DNA from: Nitrobacter sp051535235
GTDB lineage: Bacteria; Pseudomonadota; Alphaproteobacteria; Rhizobiales; Xanthobacteraceae
Reading direction: 5' to 3'
DNA: 64,000 nt
NCBI RefSeq assembly: GCF_051535235.1
Contig: NZ_JBPPLZ010000002.1
Span: 401,804-465,803, forward strand
Both the position numbers and the translations under genes were made by a program. This document shows, in pieces, positions 43,122 through 57,116 of the stretch (within the stretch, counting starts at the first letter, position 1; each line of letters begins with the position of its first letter). Below the pieces are notes generated by a model. The model worked only from the letters and a program-made list of their open reading frames with translations. It did no database searches and had not been told where the DNA came from.

Positions 43122-43529
43122 TTATTTAGGCTCGAGTTTCAAGGCCGCGGAATTGATGCAGTAACGCAGACCGGTCGGGCCCGGACCGTCGTCGAACACA
43201 TGGCCGAGATGGCCGCTGCAGCTCGAGCACAGGACCTCGGTGCGGATCATGCCGTGGCTGGTGTCGCGTTCCTCATCGACATGGCTCCCGACCGCGGGCG
43301 CGGTGAAACTCGGCCAGCCGCAGCCCGAATCGAACTTGGCGTCGGATTCGAACAGCGCTTGACCGCAGCCGGCGCAGACATAAGTGCCTTCGCGGTGCTC
43401 ATGCTCGTATTCGCCGGAGAAGGGCTGTTCGGTCGCTTTCTCGCGCAGCACGGCGTATTGCATCGGCGTCAGTTCCTTGCGCCATTCGCTGTCGCTCTTC
43501 GTGACCTTCGCCGTCTTGCTGTCTGGCAT
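43122..43529 (-). CDS. msrB: Peptide-methionine (R)-S-oxide reductase MsrB
   Basis: The product has 135 residues. It reduces methionine R-sulfoxide in proteins. Two zinc CxxC pairs are present (CAGCGQALF; CSSCSGHLGHVF), and the catalytic cysteine is in LRYCINSAAL. The substrate motif GCGWPSF is intact. There is no signal peptide, so it is cytosolic, while the MsrA upstream carries one. It lies 23 bp behind msrA on the same strand, so the two form an operon. Confidence 0.95.
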   Translation of the reverse strand: MPDSKTAKVTKSDSEWRKELTPMQYAVLREKATEQPFSGEYEHEHREGTYVCAGCGQALFESDAKFDSGCGWPSFTAPAVGSHVDEERDTSHGMIRTEVLCSSCSGHLGHVFDDGPGPTGLRYCINSAALKLEPK

Positions 43530-43552
43530 GATTTCTCCTTTGTCTCACGCGA

Positions 43553-44275
43553 TCAATTCGTGATCTTCGCGCTGCTGACCAGCGTCGGTTTCTCGACGTA
43601 GCTGTCTGCAAAAATCTTCTTCAAATTCCGGATCTTCGGAATGTCATAATAAGCAATATAGGGCTGGCTGGGATGCAGCGTCAGGTAGTCCTGATGATAG
43701 GACTCGGCCGGAAAAAATCCCTTCAGCGCCGCAACCCTCGTCACGATTGGCTTCTTGTACACGCCGGCGGCGTTGAGCTGGGCGATATAAGCGTCAGTGA
43801 TCTCCTTCTGCTCATCGTTGAGCGTGAAAATCTCCGAGCGATACTGCGGTCCGCTGTCCGGTCCCTGGCGGTCAAGCTGGGTCGGATCGTGCGCCACCGA
43901 GAAGAATATCTGCAGGATTTTTCCATAGCTGATCCGCTTCGGGTCGAACTTGATTTCGACCGATTCCGCATGCCCCGTGGTGCCGGTGCTCACCTTGTCA
44001 TAGGTCGCGCTCTCCCTGGCGCCGCCGGCATAACCTGAAACCGCATTGAGCACGCCCGCGGTGTGCTGGAACACGCCCTGCACGCCCCAGAAGCATCCGC
44101 CGGCGACGACCGCGGTCTGGATTCCCGGCGCAGTCTTCGCATCCAGGGCAGGTGGCGGAATGATCACGGCGTCTTCCGCGGCGCGGGAAGATCCGGGCAG
44201 AAGGCACGACAACGCAATCGTTCCGGCAACGGCAGCGGCGGCGAGAGCATGACGGCTGAACGAATTGCGGTTCAT
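43553..44275 (-). CDS. msrA: Peptide-methionine (S)-S-oxide reductase MsrA, exported
   Basis: The product has 240 residues. An N-terminal signal (MNRNSFSRHALAAAAVAG, to about RAAE, residue 33) precedes an MsrA domain with the catalytic motif GGCFWGVQGVFQ and the glutamate/tyrosine region VSGYAGG. YHQDYL near the end is also typical. It reduces methionine S-sulfoxide. The signal predicts a periplasmic or secreted enzyme. AAGGA lies upstream of ATG 44275, which is preferred over longer in-frame extensions. First gene of the msrA-msrB pair. Confidence 0.93.
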   Translation of the reverse strand: MNRNSFSRHALAAAAVAGTIALSCLLPGSSRAAEDAVIIPPPALDAKTAPGIQTAVVAGGCFWGVQGVFQHTAGVLNAVSGYAGGARESATYDKVSTGTTGHAESVEIKFDPKRISYGKILQIFFSVAHDPTQLDRQGPDSGPQYRSEIFTLNDEQKEITDAYIAQLNAAGVYKKPIVTRVAALKGFFPAESYHQDYLTLHPSQPYIAYYDIPKIRNLKKIFADSYVEKPTLVSSAKITN

Positions 44276-44460
44276 GGACGCTTCCTTTCGCGCAGTTGCG
44301 CGGTTGAATTCAGAGGGCGCATCCTGCGCGCCTGACGCCGCGCCGCTCCGGCATTCGAGAATATAGGGAGCCGGCCAGCTTGTTACCGTCGGACGCCGCG
44401 GGCCCAGGCACACGAATTTGTGAGCGAATTTGAGTTTTGAGAGCACGGCCCGCGGCTGCG

Positions 44461-44730
44461 CTATTTGAAGCGCGGACGTCGAACGTCGGCCCGGCGGAAG
44501 CGCACGCCCTCCTTGTCGCCAAGACGCGTTGCGACGTAACCGGCCTCGATGCAGGCTTGGCGTTGCGGCATCCGCTCTTCCGGCGCACGTGCCGTGTCCC
44601 ACCACGACGCGCGTTGGGCCGCGCGGGGAAGATCGTCGTCGATGATGTCCTCGATCTGCGCGAAGCTCAGGACGAACTCGACCTGCGTCTGGTGTTTGAG
44701 ATAGTCGCGCAGCGCGTCGTAGTTCGGCAC
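44461..44730 (-). CDS. DUF7662-like small protein behind galU
   Basis: The product has 89 residues: YDALRDYLKHQTQVEFVLSF, IEDIIDDDLPRAAQRASWWD and a C-terminal QACIEAGYVATRLGDKEG. The pattern of a helical start, xxxIExIIxxxLP and a WW motif fits the DUF7662 type as remembered. It begins 4 bp after the galU stop, so it is translated from the galU message. Function unknown; such proteins are sometimes near DNA-processing genes, but nothing here supports that. Confidence 0.65.
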   Translation of the reverse strand: MPNYDALRDYLKHQTQVEFVLSFAQIEDIIDDDLPRAAQRASWWDTARAPEERMPQRQACIEAGYVATRLGDKEGVRFRRADVRRPRFK

Positions 44731-44734
44731 CGCC

Positions 44735-45610
44735 CTACGCCTTGAGATATTTCTGCATATCCGCGCGCAAGCCGTCGCGGAGATCGGCGCGCGCCATCCC
44801 GAATGCGATGTTGGCGCGCAGGAAGCCTGCGCGCGAGCCGCAGTCGTGGCGCTCCCCTTCGAATTCGAGGCCGTAGAAGGCTTGCGATTTCGACAGGCCG
44901 ATCATGGCGTCGGTGAGCTGGATTTCGCCGCCCGCGCCGCGTTCCTGGGTTTCCAGAATGGTGAAGATCTCGGGCTGCAGGACGTAGCGGCCGGTGATGG
45001 AAAGATTCGAGGGGGCGGTACCCTTTGCCGGCTTTTCCACCATGCCGTCGATCTCGAAGATATTGCCGCTGCGCTTGCCGACGCCGCAGATACCGTAATT
45101 GTGGGTCATGTCGTCGGGCACGGCTTCGACCGCGACAATGTTGGATTTCGGTCCGAGATTCGTTGCCGCCTGTATCATCTGCTTGAGGCAGCCGGGCGTG
45201 TTCAGCACCAGTTCGTCCGGAAGCACCACCGCGAACGGCTCGTCGCCGACGATGTCGCGGGCGCACCACACCGCATGGCCAAGCCCGAGCGGCGCCTGCT
45301 GCCGGGTAAAGCTCACGGCGCCCGCCGCGGGCTGGAATTGCGCCAGAAGATCGGCCTCGGTCTTCTTGCCGCGCGCCTTCAACGTTTCGTCCAGTTCGAA
45401 CTGGCGGTCGAAGTGGTCCTCGATCGTACCTTTGTTGCGGCCGGTGACGAAAACGAAGTGTTCGATACCCGCTTCCCTCGCTTCATCGAACACATATTGA
45501 ATGAGCGGCCGATCGACGATCGTCAGCATTTCCTTCGGCATCGCCTTGGTGGCGGGAAGGACACGGGTGCCGAGGCCGGCGACCGGAAAAACGGCTTTGC
45601 GGATTTTCAT
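44735..45610 (-). CDS. galU: UTP-glucose-1-phosphate uridylyltransferase
   Basis: The product has 291 residues, the family length. It makes UDP-glucose from UTP and glucose-1-phosphate for exopolysaccharide, LPS and periplasmic glucans. The nucleotidyltransferase signature AVFPVAGLGTRVLPATKAMPKE opens the protein. FVTGRNKGTIEDHFD, VVLPDELVL and ITGRYVLQPEIFTIL are also intact. It has no visible partner genes except the DUF7662 protein 4 bp downstream. Confidence 0.95.
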   Translation of the reverse strand: MKIRKAVFPVAGLGTRVLPATKAMPKEMLTIVDRPLIQYVFDEAREAGIEHFVFVTGRNKGTIEDHFDRQFELDETLKARGKKTEADLLAQFQPAAGAVSFTRQQAPLGLGHAVWCARDIVGDEPFAVVLPDELVLNTPGCLKQMIQAATNLGPKSNIVAVEAVPDDMTHNYGICGVGKRSGNIFEIDGMVEKPAKGTAPSNLSITGRYVLQPEIFTILETQERGAGGEIQLTDAMIGLSKSQAFYGLEFEGERHDCGSRAGFLRANIAFGMARADLRDGLRADMQKYLKA

Positions 45611-45877
45611 GTCGGGTCTTCAGGATTGTTTTGCGGACGGAAGATGAGCGGTCGATTCGTGTCTTGTTAGCCGTTTTGCATCCGGGAACAAAGGCGGATC
45701 TGTGGTGGCGGTGTGGCTGCCGCGTTGGGCACGGACAATTCCGGATGCCGAGCGTGAGGTATTGGTGCAAACTGCGACGGATTTCCGCATCCGCCTTAAA
45801 AAAGACCCTCCGTTAAGCCGATGGAAACCGTGACAGGGCCTCCTGAGATCGGGGATACTCATCGAAACGGGTCAGCC

Positions 45878-47317
45878 ATGGTCGCGACGGTGATGCAAAT
45901 CAGGATGCGCGGGATAACAATAGCGGCAGTCGTGGCGCTTGCGGTGCTTGCGCTGCCGGCCGGCGTACGCGCGCAGACATCGTCCAGCAACGGCATTCAG
46001 GGTTTCCTCGACAATCTCTTCACCGGCTCGATCGCAAGGCGCGAACAGGGCGCGTCCCTGGCGCCGCGCGGCGGATCGGAGCAACTTCAGCCCGCGCCGA
46101 AGCAGCCCGCGAGCTCGATCGCGTTGCCATGGAGCGGCGAGGATGGCGCATCGGGGCATCCGCTCATGACCGCGAGCGCGATCCGCCAGGCGGCGGCGAA
46201 CTTTCCGAACTGCGTTGCCGCGATGTGGCCGGATGCGGTACGCCGTCATATTACGCGCGAGAATTTCGAGCGGTTCACAGCGGGATTGTCGCCCGATCTG
46301 CGCATCATGGACCTGATGGATTCGCAGCCGGAATTCACCAAGGCGATATGGGATTATCTGGACATCCTGGTCAGCGATGCGCGTCTTGCACGCGGGCGCG
46401 AGATCCTCGCGACCTATAAGCCGCAGTTCGATGCGGTCGAAAAGGCCTACGGCGTCGATCGCTACGCGATCGCCGCGATCTGGGGCATTGAATCGAACTA
46501 TTCGACCCAGATGGGCGATCGCAGCGTGCTGCAATCCACCGCGACGCTGGCCTGCATCGGGCGCCGTCAGAATTATTTCCGCGACGAATTCCTGTCGGCG
46601 CTTGAAATCCTGAATCGCGGCGACCTGCGGCCGGAGCAGATGCGCGGCTCGTGGGCGGGCGCGTTCGGTCCCACGCAGTTCATGCCGACGGCGTTCAAGC
46701 GCTATGCGGTCGATGGCGACGGCGACGGCCGCCGCGACGTGGTCGATGACCCCGCTGATCTGATCGCCTCCACGGCGAACAACCTTAAGAAGGACGGCTG
46801 GCAGACCGGCCGGGCCTGGGGCTATGAGGTCGTGGTGCCTGCCAACTTCAATTACATGATGGCCGATCGCGCCAAGGCGATGACGCTGGCGCAATGGGAG
46901 CATCTCGGCATCCGGCGCGCGGGCAACAAGGCCTTCCCGCATCCAGCCGACCGGGCCTATCTGCTCGCGCCGGCGGGCGCCGAAGGGCCGGGCTTTCTGA
47001 TGTTGCAGAATTTCCGGGTTTTCATGAAGTACAACCCCGCGGAAGCCTATGCGCTGGCGATCGGCCATTTTGCCGACCGGCTGCGCGGCGGAGCGCCGTT
47101 CGTCCAGCCGTGGCCGCGCCAGGAACGGGTACTGTCCCGCGCCGAGCGGCTCGAACTGCAGCAGCTTCTGGTCCAGCGGGGCTTCTATCGCGGAACCCCC
47201 GACGGCCAGTTCGGCAGCCAGACGCGGGAGGCGCTGCGCAGCTTCCAGGCCTCGATCGGAGCGCCGGCCGACGGATTTGCATCGTCCGACGTGCTGGAAC
47301 GGCTGCGGCAACGGTAG
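45878..47317 (+). CDS. Lytic murein transglycosylase (MltB-type) with peptidoglycan-binding domain
   Basis: The product has about 479 residues. The start is uncertain: ATG 45821, 45878, 45893 or 45905 are all in frame, and the signal sequence RGITIAAVVALAVLALPAGV then RAQ fits the later ones. The SLT_2 domain (about residues 90-385) shows the catalytic glutamate in WGIESNYS, plus SWAGAFGPTQFMPTAFKRYA. A C-terminal PG_binding_1 domain (about 405-475) has LQQLLVQRGFYRGTPDGQFG. The enzyme cleaves glycan strands to anhydro-muropeptides in the periplasm. Confidence 0.9.
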   Translation: MVATVMQIRMRGITIAAVVALAVLALPAGVRAQTSSSNGIQGFLDNLFTGSIARREQGASLAPRGGSEQLQPAPKQPASSIALPWSGEDGASGHPLMTASAIRQAAANFPNCVAAMWPDAVRRHITRENFERFTAGLSPDLRIMDLMDSQPEFTKAIWDYLDILVSDARLARGREILATYKPQFDAVEKAYGVDRYAIAAIWGIESNYSTQMGDRSVLQSTATLACIGRRQNYFRDEFLSALEILNRGDLRPEQMRGSWAGAFGPTQFMPTAFKRYAVDGDGDGRRDVVDDPADLIASTANNLKKDGWQTGRAWGYEVVVPANFNYMMADRAKAMTLAQWEHLGIRRAGNKAFPHPADRAYLLAPAGAEGPGFLMLQNFRVFMKYNPAEAYALAIGHFADRLRGGAPFVQPWPRQERVLSRAERLELQQLLVQRGFYRGTPDGQFGSQTREALRSFQASIGAPADGFASSDVLERLRQR

Positions 47318-47468
47318 GTCCGTCTGCAGCGACAGTACCTTCCGGACCGGCACGAGATGTGCCCTTGACGCCACGCGCCGATGCCCGGCTTATGAGGCGA
47401 ACGCCGCCCGCTTGCGGCCCGATTCCGCTACTATTAAGTCCTTATCGGCCTCTTTTTGCGACGCGCAC

Positions 47469-49118
47469 ATGCCCGGACCGAAATCGCTGTTCCGCCGACT
47501 GACCGAACGTGGGCCATTGATAGCGCTGGCCGTCGCTGCAACGCTGGTTGCAGCGCCCGCGTCGGCACAGTTCTTCAATTTCGGCTTCCAGCAGCAGCAG
47601 CGTCCTGCGCATCGCGGCGGAGGCGGGGGCTGGTTCGGCTCCGACAATCCGTTCTTCTCACCTTTTCAGGAGCCGCCGCCGAGGCAGCAACAGCAACAAC
47701 AGCAGCAGCGGCCGGCGGAGAACTATTCGCACGCGCCGCCGCCCGAAAAACGCGACACCGTTCCCGAGCGGAATGTGGTGGTGCTCGGCGACGGCATGGC
47801 CGACTGGCTTGCTTACGGCCTCGAGGATGCTCTCAGTGAAACGCCCGACATGGGCGTGATCCGCAAGCACAAGACCGTCTCCGGCCTCATTCGCTATCAG
47901 CCGAAGGGCGAACCGGCGGATTGGGCGGCTGCGGCAAAAGCCATTCTCGCCACCGAAAAACCGGATGCCATCGTGGTCATGCTCGGCCTGCACGATCGTG
48001 TGTCGATTCGCGAGACACTGGAGAAGGAGAAGACCGGCAAGCCGGAGGACAAAAAAAAGGCGGATACCGACAAGAAAGGCGTCGACAAGAAGGAAGCGGA
48101 CAAGAAAGAGACGGACAAGACCGACAAGACGGATGCCGCCGCCGCCAAGCCCGACGACAAGCCGGCGGATTCCGAATTACCGCCCGACGAGGCGGAAGGC
48201 GATCAGCCTTCGACCGCGAGGGAGAAAAGCGCGCGTTCACCTAACGGAATTGCCGAGTTCCGCAGCGATCGCTGGGCCGAACTCTACAGCAGGAAGATCG
48301 ACGAGATGATCGCGGTCCTCAAGTCCAAGGGCGTGCCGGTGTTCTGGGTTGGCCTGCCCGCGGTGCGCGGGACAAAATCGACGTCCGATATGCTGTTCCT
48401 CGACTCGCTCTATCGCGCCGCCGCGGATAAGGCAGGCATTACCTATGTCGATATCTGGGACGGATTCGTCGACGAGAGCGGCCGCTACATCCAGCAGGGG
48501 CCGGACTTCGAAGGTCAGACCCGGCGGCTGCGTTCTTACGACGGCGTGTACTTCACCAAGGCCGGCGCGCGCAAGCTCGCCCATTATGTCGAGCGCGAGA
48601 TCACGCGCGTTTTGGCGGCCCGGTCCGGCCCGGTGGCAATTCCTACCGAGCCCGGTACGCCCGACACCGACGTCAAGCCGGGACAGCCTGCGCCGCGTCC
48701 GCTCGCCGGACCGATCGTGCCGCTGGCGCTGTCTTCTGTCGGGACAGACCAGTTGCTCGGCGGCCCCGGCAGCCATTCCGCCGCGATCGATGCGCTGGCG
48801 GCGCGAACGCTGGTGAAGGGTGAACCATTGACCGCGCCCGCCGGGCGCGCCGACGATTTTGTCTGGCCGCGCCGCGAGGTCGGCCTTGAACCGGCCAAGG
48901 CCGACGCGCCGGTTGCGACGAATGACTCCGCTCCGGCTCCGGCATCGCCGCCGAAGAAGCCGCGCGCAGCCCATTCCGCCGAGCAGGCCCGCTCGGAAGG
49001 ATCATCGGGATTGCGCACTTCCCCACCTTCCCAGCAGGCGCCAAGACCGCGCGCCGCATCGCGCCCGTCCGGCAATTCCGGACCGGCCGGATTTTTCTCG
49101 GACCTTTTCTCGCGATAG
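47469..49118 (+). CDS. DUF459 SGNH-hydrolase-like exported protein
   Basis: The product has 549 residues. An N-terminal hydrophobic segment and signal (LIALAVAATLVAAPASAQ) is followed by a Gly/Gln-rich stretch with eight consecutive Gln, then the SGNH/GDSL fold of DUF459: VVVLGDGMADWLAYGLEDAL, PDAIVVMLGLHDR and the late block YDGVYFTKAGARKLAHYVER. A highly charged Lys/Asp/Glu insert (about residues 195-255) splits the domain, and a long Pro/Ala/Ser tail ends it. SGNH proteins act as esterases or O-acetyl-editing enzymes, but substrate here is unknown. It follows the lytic transglycosylase by 151 bp, consistent with an envelope role. Confidence 0.8.
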   Translation: MPGPKSLFRRLTERGPLIALAVAATLVAAPASAQFFNFGFQQQQRPAHRGGGGGWFGSDNPFFSPFQEPPPRQQQQQQQQRPAENYSHAPPPEKRDTVPERNVVVLGDGMADWLAYGLEDALSETPDMGVIRKHKTVSGLIRYQPKGEPADWAAAAKAILATEKPDAIVVMLGLHDRVSIRETLEKEKTGKPEDKKKADTDKKGVDKKEADKKETDKTDKTDAAAAKPDDKPADSELPPDEAEGDQPSTAREKSARSPNGIAEFRSDRWAELYSRKIDEMIAVLKSKGVPVFWVGLPAVRGTKSTSDMLFLDSLYRAAADKAGITYVDIWDGFVDESGRYIQQGPDFEGQTRRLRSYDGVYFTKAGARKLAHYVEREITRVLAARSGPVAIPTEPGTPDTDVKPGQPAPRPLAGPIVPLALSSVGTDQLLGGPGSHSAAIDALAARTLVKGEPLTAPAGRADDFVWPRREVGLEPAKADAPVATNDSAPAPASPPKKPRAAHSAEQARSEGSSGLRTSPPSQQAPRPRAASRPSGNSGPAGFFSDLFSR

Positions 49119-49220
49119 ATCGGGGCCGCGCCGTCACGACGCCGGGCCCGCTCGTCATGAGCGTGAGTAAAGATTTTGGTGTTCGAATATCGCTCGACGC
49201 GCGTGAGGTCCGTCGCGGTC

Positions 49221-49589
49221 TTATTCCCCGAGTTGCGTCCTGTAATCGTCGAGCACGCCCTGCACGCGGTAGCAGCTCGTGACATCGGGCGTGAAGCTCA
49301 CCCATTTCTTCTCGGACTCGACGAACACCTGGGAGTCCTTATCGCCGCGCGCGCGGCCGGCCTCCATATTGGTCTTGTCGGATTTGGAAAGATAAGGATC
49401 CAGCGCCCTTAGAAGATCGTCGGTCTGACCGGATGTGATCAGGCTTTGCTCCTCGCAACGCGCGGCGGCGGCGAAGAAGGAACCGGCGCTGACGGCGACG
49501 TTGCGCGACATGGCCCGCACGGGCATCGTCGGGATGACGACGATCAAGAAAACGATCCAACGCGATGCCGCCACTTCGTCGCCCCCCAC
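49221..49589 (-). CDS. Hypothetical exported protein
   Basis: The product has 122 residues. A hydrophobic N-terminal part (RWIVFLIVVIPTMPVRAMSR) may be a signal or membrane anchor, followed by AAAARCEEQSLITSGQTDDL, a Lys/Asp/Ser-rich segment and a C-terminal TPDVTSCYRVQGVLDDY. Two cysteines could form a disulfide. The start is uncertain. No family recognised; it is convergent with the DUF459 gene. Confidence 0.55.
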   Translation of the reverse strand: MGGDEVAASRWIVFLIVVIPTMPVRAMSRNVAVSAGSFFAAAARCEEQSLITSGQTDDLLRALDPYLSKSDKTNMEAGRARGDKDSQVFVESEKKWVSFTPDVTSCYRVQGVLDDYRTQLGE

Positions 49590-49809
49590 TTTGGCGCGAG
49601 AGTAACCTGCGGCGGATGACGATCAATTCACAGATTGTCTCTGTGCACTGTTACGTTGCGTGTGGATGACTGCCGTTGCGACCGGAGAGGTCCAACACTC
49701 CTGGCGCAATTGTCTGGAACGATTCTCGACGATGCACGCGAGTGTAGTTTGCATCTGTTTATGACCGAGGTTTTATTGGTAACCGCAGCGAAGAACGCTT
49801 CGCTGTGGC

Positions 49810-51264
49810 TCACCGCGGCAGCGTGGTTGCGCCCATCAGCGTCTGGTCGATGGAGCGTGCACACAGGCGGCCTTCGCGAATTGCCCACACGACCAGCGAC
49901 TGGCCGCGGCGCATGTCGCCCGCCGAAAACACCTTGGGTAGCGAGGTGCGATAGTCCTGCATGTTGGCGCGGACATTGCCGCGCGGGTCACGTTCGAGGC
50001 CGAGCGTCGTGAGCATGCCCTCGTGCACCGGATGCACAAAGCCCATTGCAAGCAGCACGAGATCGGCATCGAGTTCGAACTCGCTGCCAGCGACCGGCTT
50101 GAATTTGTCGTCCACGCGGACGCAATGCATCTTCTTGATCTTGCCGTCTGTGCCCGAAAACTTCTGCGTCAGCACGGCGAAGTCGCGCTTGGCACCCTCG
50201 GCCTGGCTCGACGACGTGCGCATCTTCAACGGCCAATTCGGCCAGGTCAGCGCCTTGTTCTCATGCTCCGGCGGCGCAGGCATGATCTCGAGCTGCGTCA
50301 CCGACTTCGCGCCTTGCCGGAACGAGGTGCCGATGCAGTCGGAGCCGGTGTCGCCGCCTCCGATGACGACCACATGCTTGTCGGTGGCGAGAATATCCGG
50401 CGCGTCGAACTTTTCGTTGCCATTGCGGCGGTTTTGCTGCGGCAGGAAATCCATCGCGAAGTGAATGCCGCCGAGATCGCGGCCGGGGATCGGCAGATCG
50501 CGCGGAGCTTCCGCGCCGCCGGTCAGAGCCACCGCGTCGTAATCCTTGACAAGCTGCTGCGGATCGATCGCGCCCGCCGTGCTGCCGCCGACCGGACTAC
50601 CGTAATGGAAAATCACGCCCTCGGCCTCCATCTGCTTCAGACGGCGGTCGATGATGTGCTTTTCCATTTTGAAATCGGGAATGCCATAGCGCAGGAGACC
50701 CCCGGCCTTGGCGTTCTTCTCGTAGACATGCACCTCGTGTCCGGCGCGGGCGAGTTGTTGCGCGCAGGCGAGACCGGCGGGACCGGAGCCGACGACGGCC
50801 ACCTTCTTGCCGGTCTTTTGCGTCGCGATTTCCGGCTTCAGCCAGCCATTCTCCCAGGCGCGGTCGACGATGGCGCATTCGATCGTCTTGATGGTGACGG
50901 GATTGTCATCGATGTTGAGCGTGCAGGAGGCTTCGCACGGCGCCGGGCAGATGCGGCCGGTGAATTCCGGAAAGTTGTTGGTGGAGTGCAGCGTGCGCGA
51001 GGCTTCTTCCCAGTCGCCGCGATAGACGAGGTCGTTGAAGTCCGGGATCTGGTTGTTGACCGGGCAGCCAGGCGTGCCGGGCGCGACCGAGCCGGTGCCG
51101 TGGCAATAGGGAACGCCGCAGTTCATGCAGCGCGCGGCCTGGTCGCGCGTTTCCTTCTCGGACAGTGGGATCACGAACTCCTTGAAGTTCTTCACCCGCT
51201 CCGCGACCGGCGCGTACTTGCGGTCGTGCCGCTCGATTTCCAGAAAACCCGTAATCTTTCCCAT
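49810..51264 (-). CDS. gltD: Glutamate synthase small subunit
   Basis: The product has 484 residues. It is the FAD/NADPH- and Fe-S-binding beta subunit of NADPH-GOGAT, which passes electrons to GltB to make glutamate from glutamine and 2-oxoglutarate. The N-terminal cysteine cluster (CMNCGVPYCHG, ICPAPCEASC) binds Fe-S. VAVVGSGPAGLACAQQLARA binds FAD, and VVVIGGGDTGSDCIGTS binds NADPH. It follows gltB with a 174-bp gap that contains a dispersed palindromic repeat, so the pair is probably still one transcript unless the repeat terminates it. Confidence 0.95.
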   Translation of the reverse strand: MGKITGFLEIERHDRKYAPVAERVKNFKEFVIPLSEKETRDQAARCMNCGVPYCHGTGSVAPGTPGCPVNNQIPDFNDLVYRGDWEEASRTLHSTNNFPEFTGRICPAPCEASCTLNIDDNPVTIKTIECAIVDRAWENGWLKPEIATQKTGKKVAVVGSGPAGLACAQQLARAGHEVHVYEKNAKAGGLLRYGIPDFKMEKHIIDRRLKQMEAEGVIFHYGSPVGGSTAGAIDPQQLVKDYDAVALTGGAEAPRDLPIPGRDLGGIHFAMDFLPQQNRRNGNEKFDAPDILATDKHVVVIGGGDTGSDCIGTSFRQGAKSVTQLEIMPAPPEHENKALTWPNWPLKMRTSSSQAEGAKRDFAVLTQKFSGTDGKIKKMHCVRVDDKFKPVAGSEFELDADLVLLAMGFVHPVHEGMLTTLGLERDPRGNVRANMQDYRTSLPKVFSAGDMRRGQSLVVWAIREGRLCARSIDQTLMGATTLPR

Positions 51265-51308
51265 CGGACCTGATGCCCTTTAAAGTTCGTCTCGTTCTGA
51301 TCCAGTTG

Positions 51309-51425
51309 TCCCGGGCGCGATGCGGCGCGAAACGCTGCTTCGCAGAACCGGGATCGCCGCACAGGCCATTCCCGCAACGGCCCGGATCAGCAGCGCACCA
51401 TTTCGTGGCGCGCAGCGTCCGGGAT
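51309..51425. repeat. Dispersed palindromic repeat between gltB and gltD
   Basis: Two related imperfect palindromes (about 51309-51354 and 51381-51425) have CCGGG arms around GCGCAGC-like stems, the same family as 18358-18502. They lie inside the probable gltBD operon. Confidence 0.6.
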
Positions 51426-51438
51426 ACGCCGGCCCGGC

Positions 51439-56226
<4,788 letters not shown>

Positions 56227-56584
56227 CTTAAGCCCAGTACCCTTTCCCGGCCGGGATTTGAGACATCCCGAAACGCTGTCGGTGTCTACGGCGCACCTTG
56301 GACGGTCGCGGCACCCCGATCGACAATCCTGGGGCCACCACTCGCACGCCGCGAGCCGAAGTTTTGAGAAGTCAAACCGGGTGCCCAACGTCCTCGGTGG
56401 AAAGCCGGTTTGCCATGTCCACAGCCGGACATCGGCGCCTGCATTCGCGGCAAAACCCGACGCCAGCCCGTCCCGTCAAAATTAAGACAGCCTTGCTGTC
56501 CTAACCCTGACATTGCCAAATTTTTCTCTACCACACAAGCGTCTGGGAGTCCCTGATCGCAGGAAGTTATGCCCTGCCGCTCAA
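56227..56584. other. gltB upstream region
   Basis: This 358-bp region between gltB and the hsp20 terminator, both read on the minus strand, should hold the gltB promoter and leader. An open frame on the minus strand here runs through the hsp20 terminator and is not protein-like. I see no recognisable operator. Confidence 0.4.
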
Positions 56585-56616
56585 CACAAAGACGCCCCGG
56601 TTTCCCAGGGCGTCCT
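56585..56616 (-). terminator. Intrinsic terminator of hsp20
   Basis: On the minus strand, GACGCCC (56614-56608) pairs with GGGCGTC (56597-56591) around a 10-nt loop, and TTTGTGTT follows. It lies 38 bp past the hsp20 stop. Confidence 0.82.
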
Positions 56617-56654
56617 GCGTTCAGCATTCCAAAATCGTTCGCGCGGGAGAAGCG

Positions 56655-57116
56655 TCAGGCTGCCGCCTTCTCGACCGCCGGCGCCGAGGGCGCGCTGGTC
56701 GCGATCGGAATGGTGCGGGGCTTCTTGGCCTCGGGAATCTCGCGGACGAGATCGACGTGGAGCAGGCCGTTCTCGAGCGAGGCGTTTTTCACATGTACGA
56801 AATCGGCGAGCTGGAACGCGCGTTCGAAGGCACGCGCCGCGATGCCACGATACAGCACCTCGGACTTGTCCTTGCCGTTTTCGTTGGCAACCTTCTCGCC
56901 CTTGATCGTCAGCGTGTTTTCCTTCGCGACGATGGAGAGTTCGCTCGGGGCAAAGCCGGAGACGGCGACGGAGATGCGGTACTCGTTCTCGCCGGTGCGC
57001 TCGATGTTATAGGGCGGGTAGCCCGGCGCATCGCCATGAGTCTGGTCGAGCAGGTTGAAGAGGCGATCGAATCCGACGGTGGAACGATAAAACGGGGTGA
57101 GGTCGAAAGTACGCAT
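56655..57116 (-). CDS. Small heat-shock protein Hsp20 (IbpA/HspH type)
   Basis: The product has 153 residues. The alpha-crystallin domain spans about residues 35-130: YNIERTGENEYRISVAVSGF, LTIKGEK, and VLYRGIAARAFERAFQLADF, with ENGLLHVDLVREIPE closing it. The MRTFDLTPFYRSTVGFDRLF start is typical of class A rhizobial sHsps. It is an ATP-independent chaperone that holds unfolding proteins. It sits behind an RpoH-like promoter and a ROSE-type leader, so heat control is likely at both transcription and translation. Confidence 0.94.
   Translation of the reverse strand: MRTFDLTPFYRSTVGFDRLFNLLDQTHGDAPGYPPYNIERTGENEYRISVAVSGFAPSELSIVAKENTLTIKGEKVANENGKDKSEVLYRGIAARAFERAFQLADFVHVKNASLENGLLHVDLVREIPEAKKPRTIPIATSAPSAPAVEKAAA

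Noticed and set aside
56286..56627. 113-residue minus-strand frame upstream of gltB
   Set aside because: It runs through the hsp20 terminator hairpin and has no family or ribosome-binding site.
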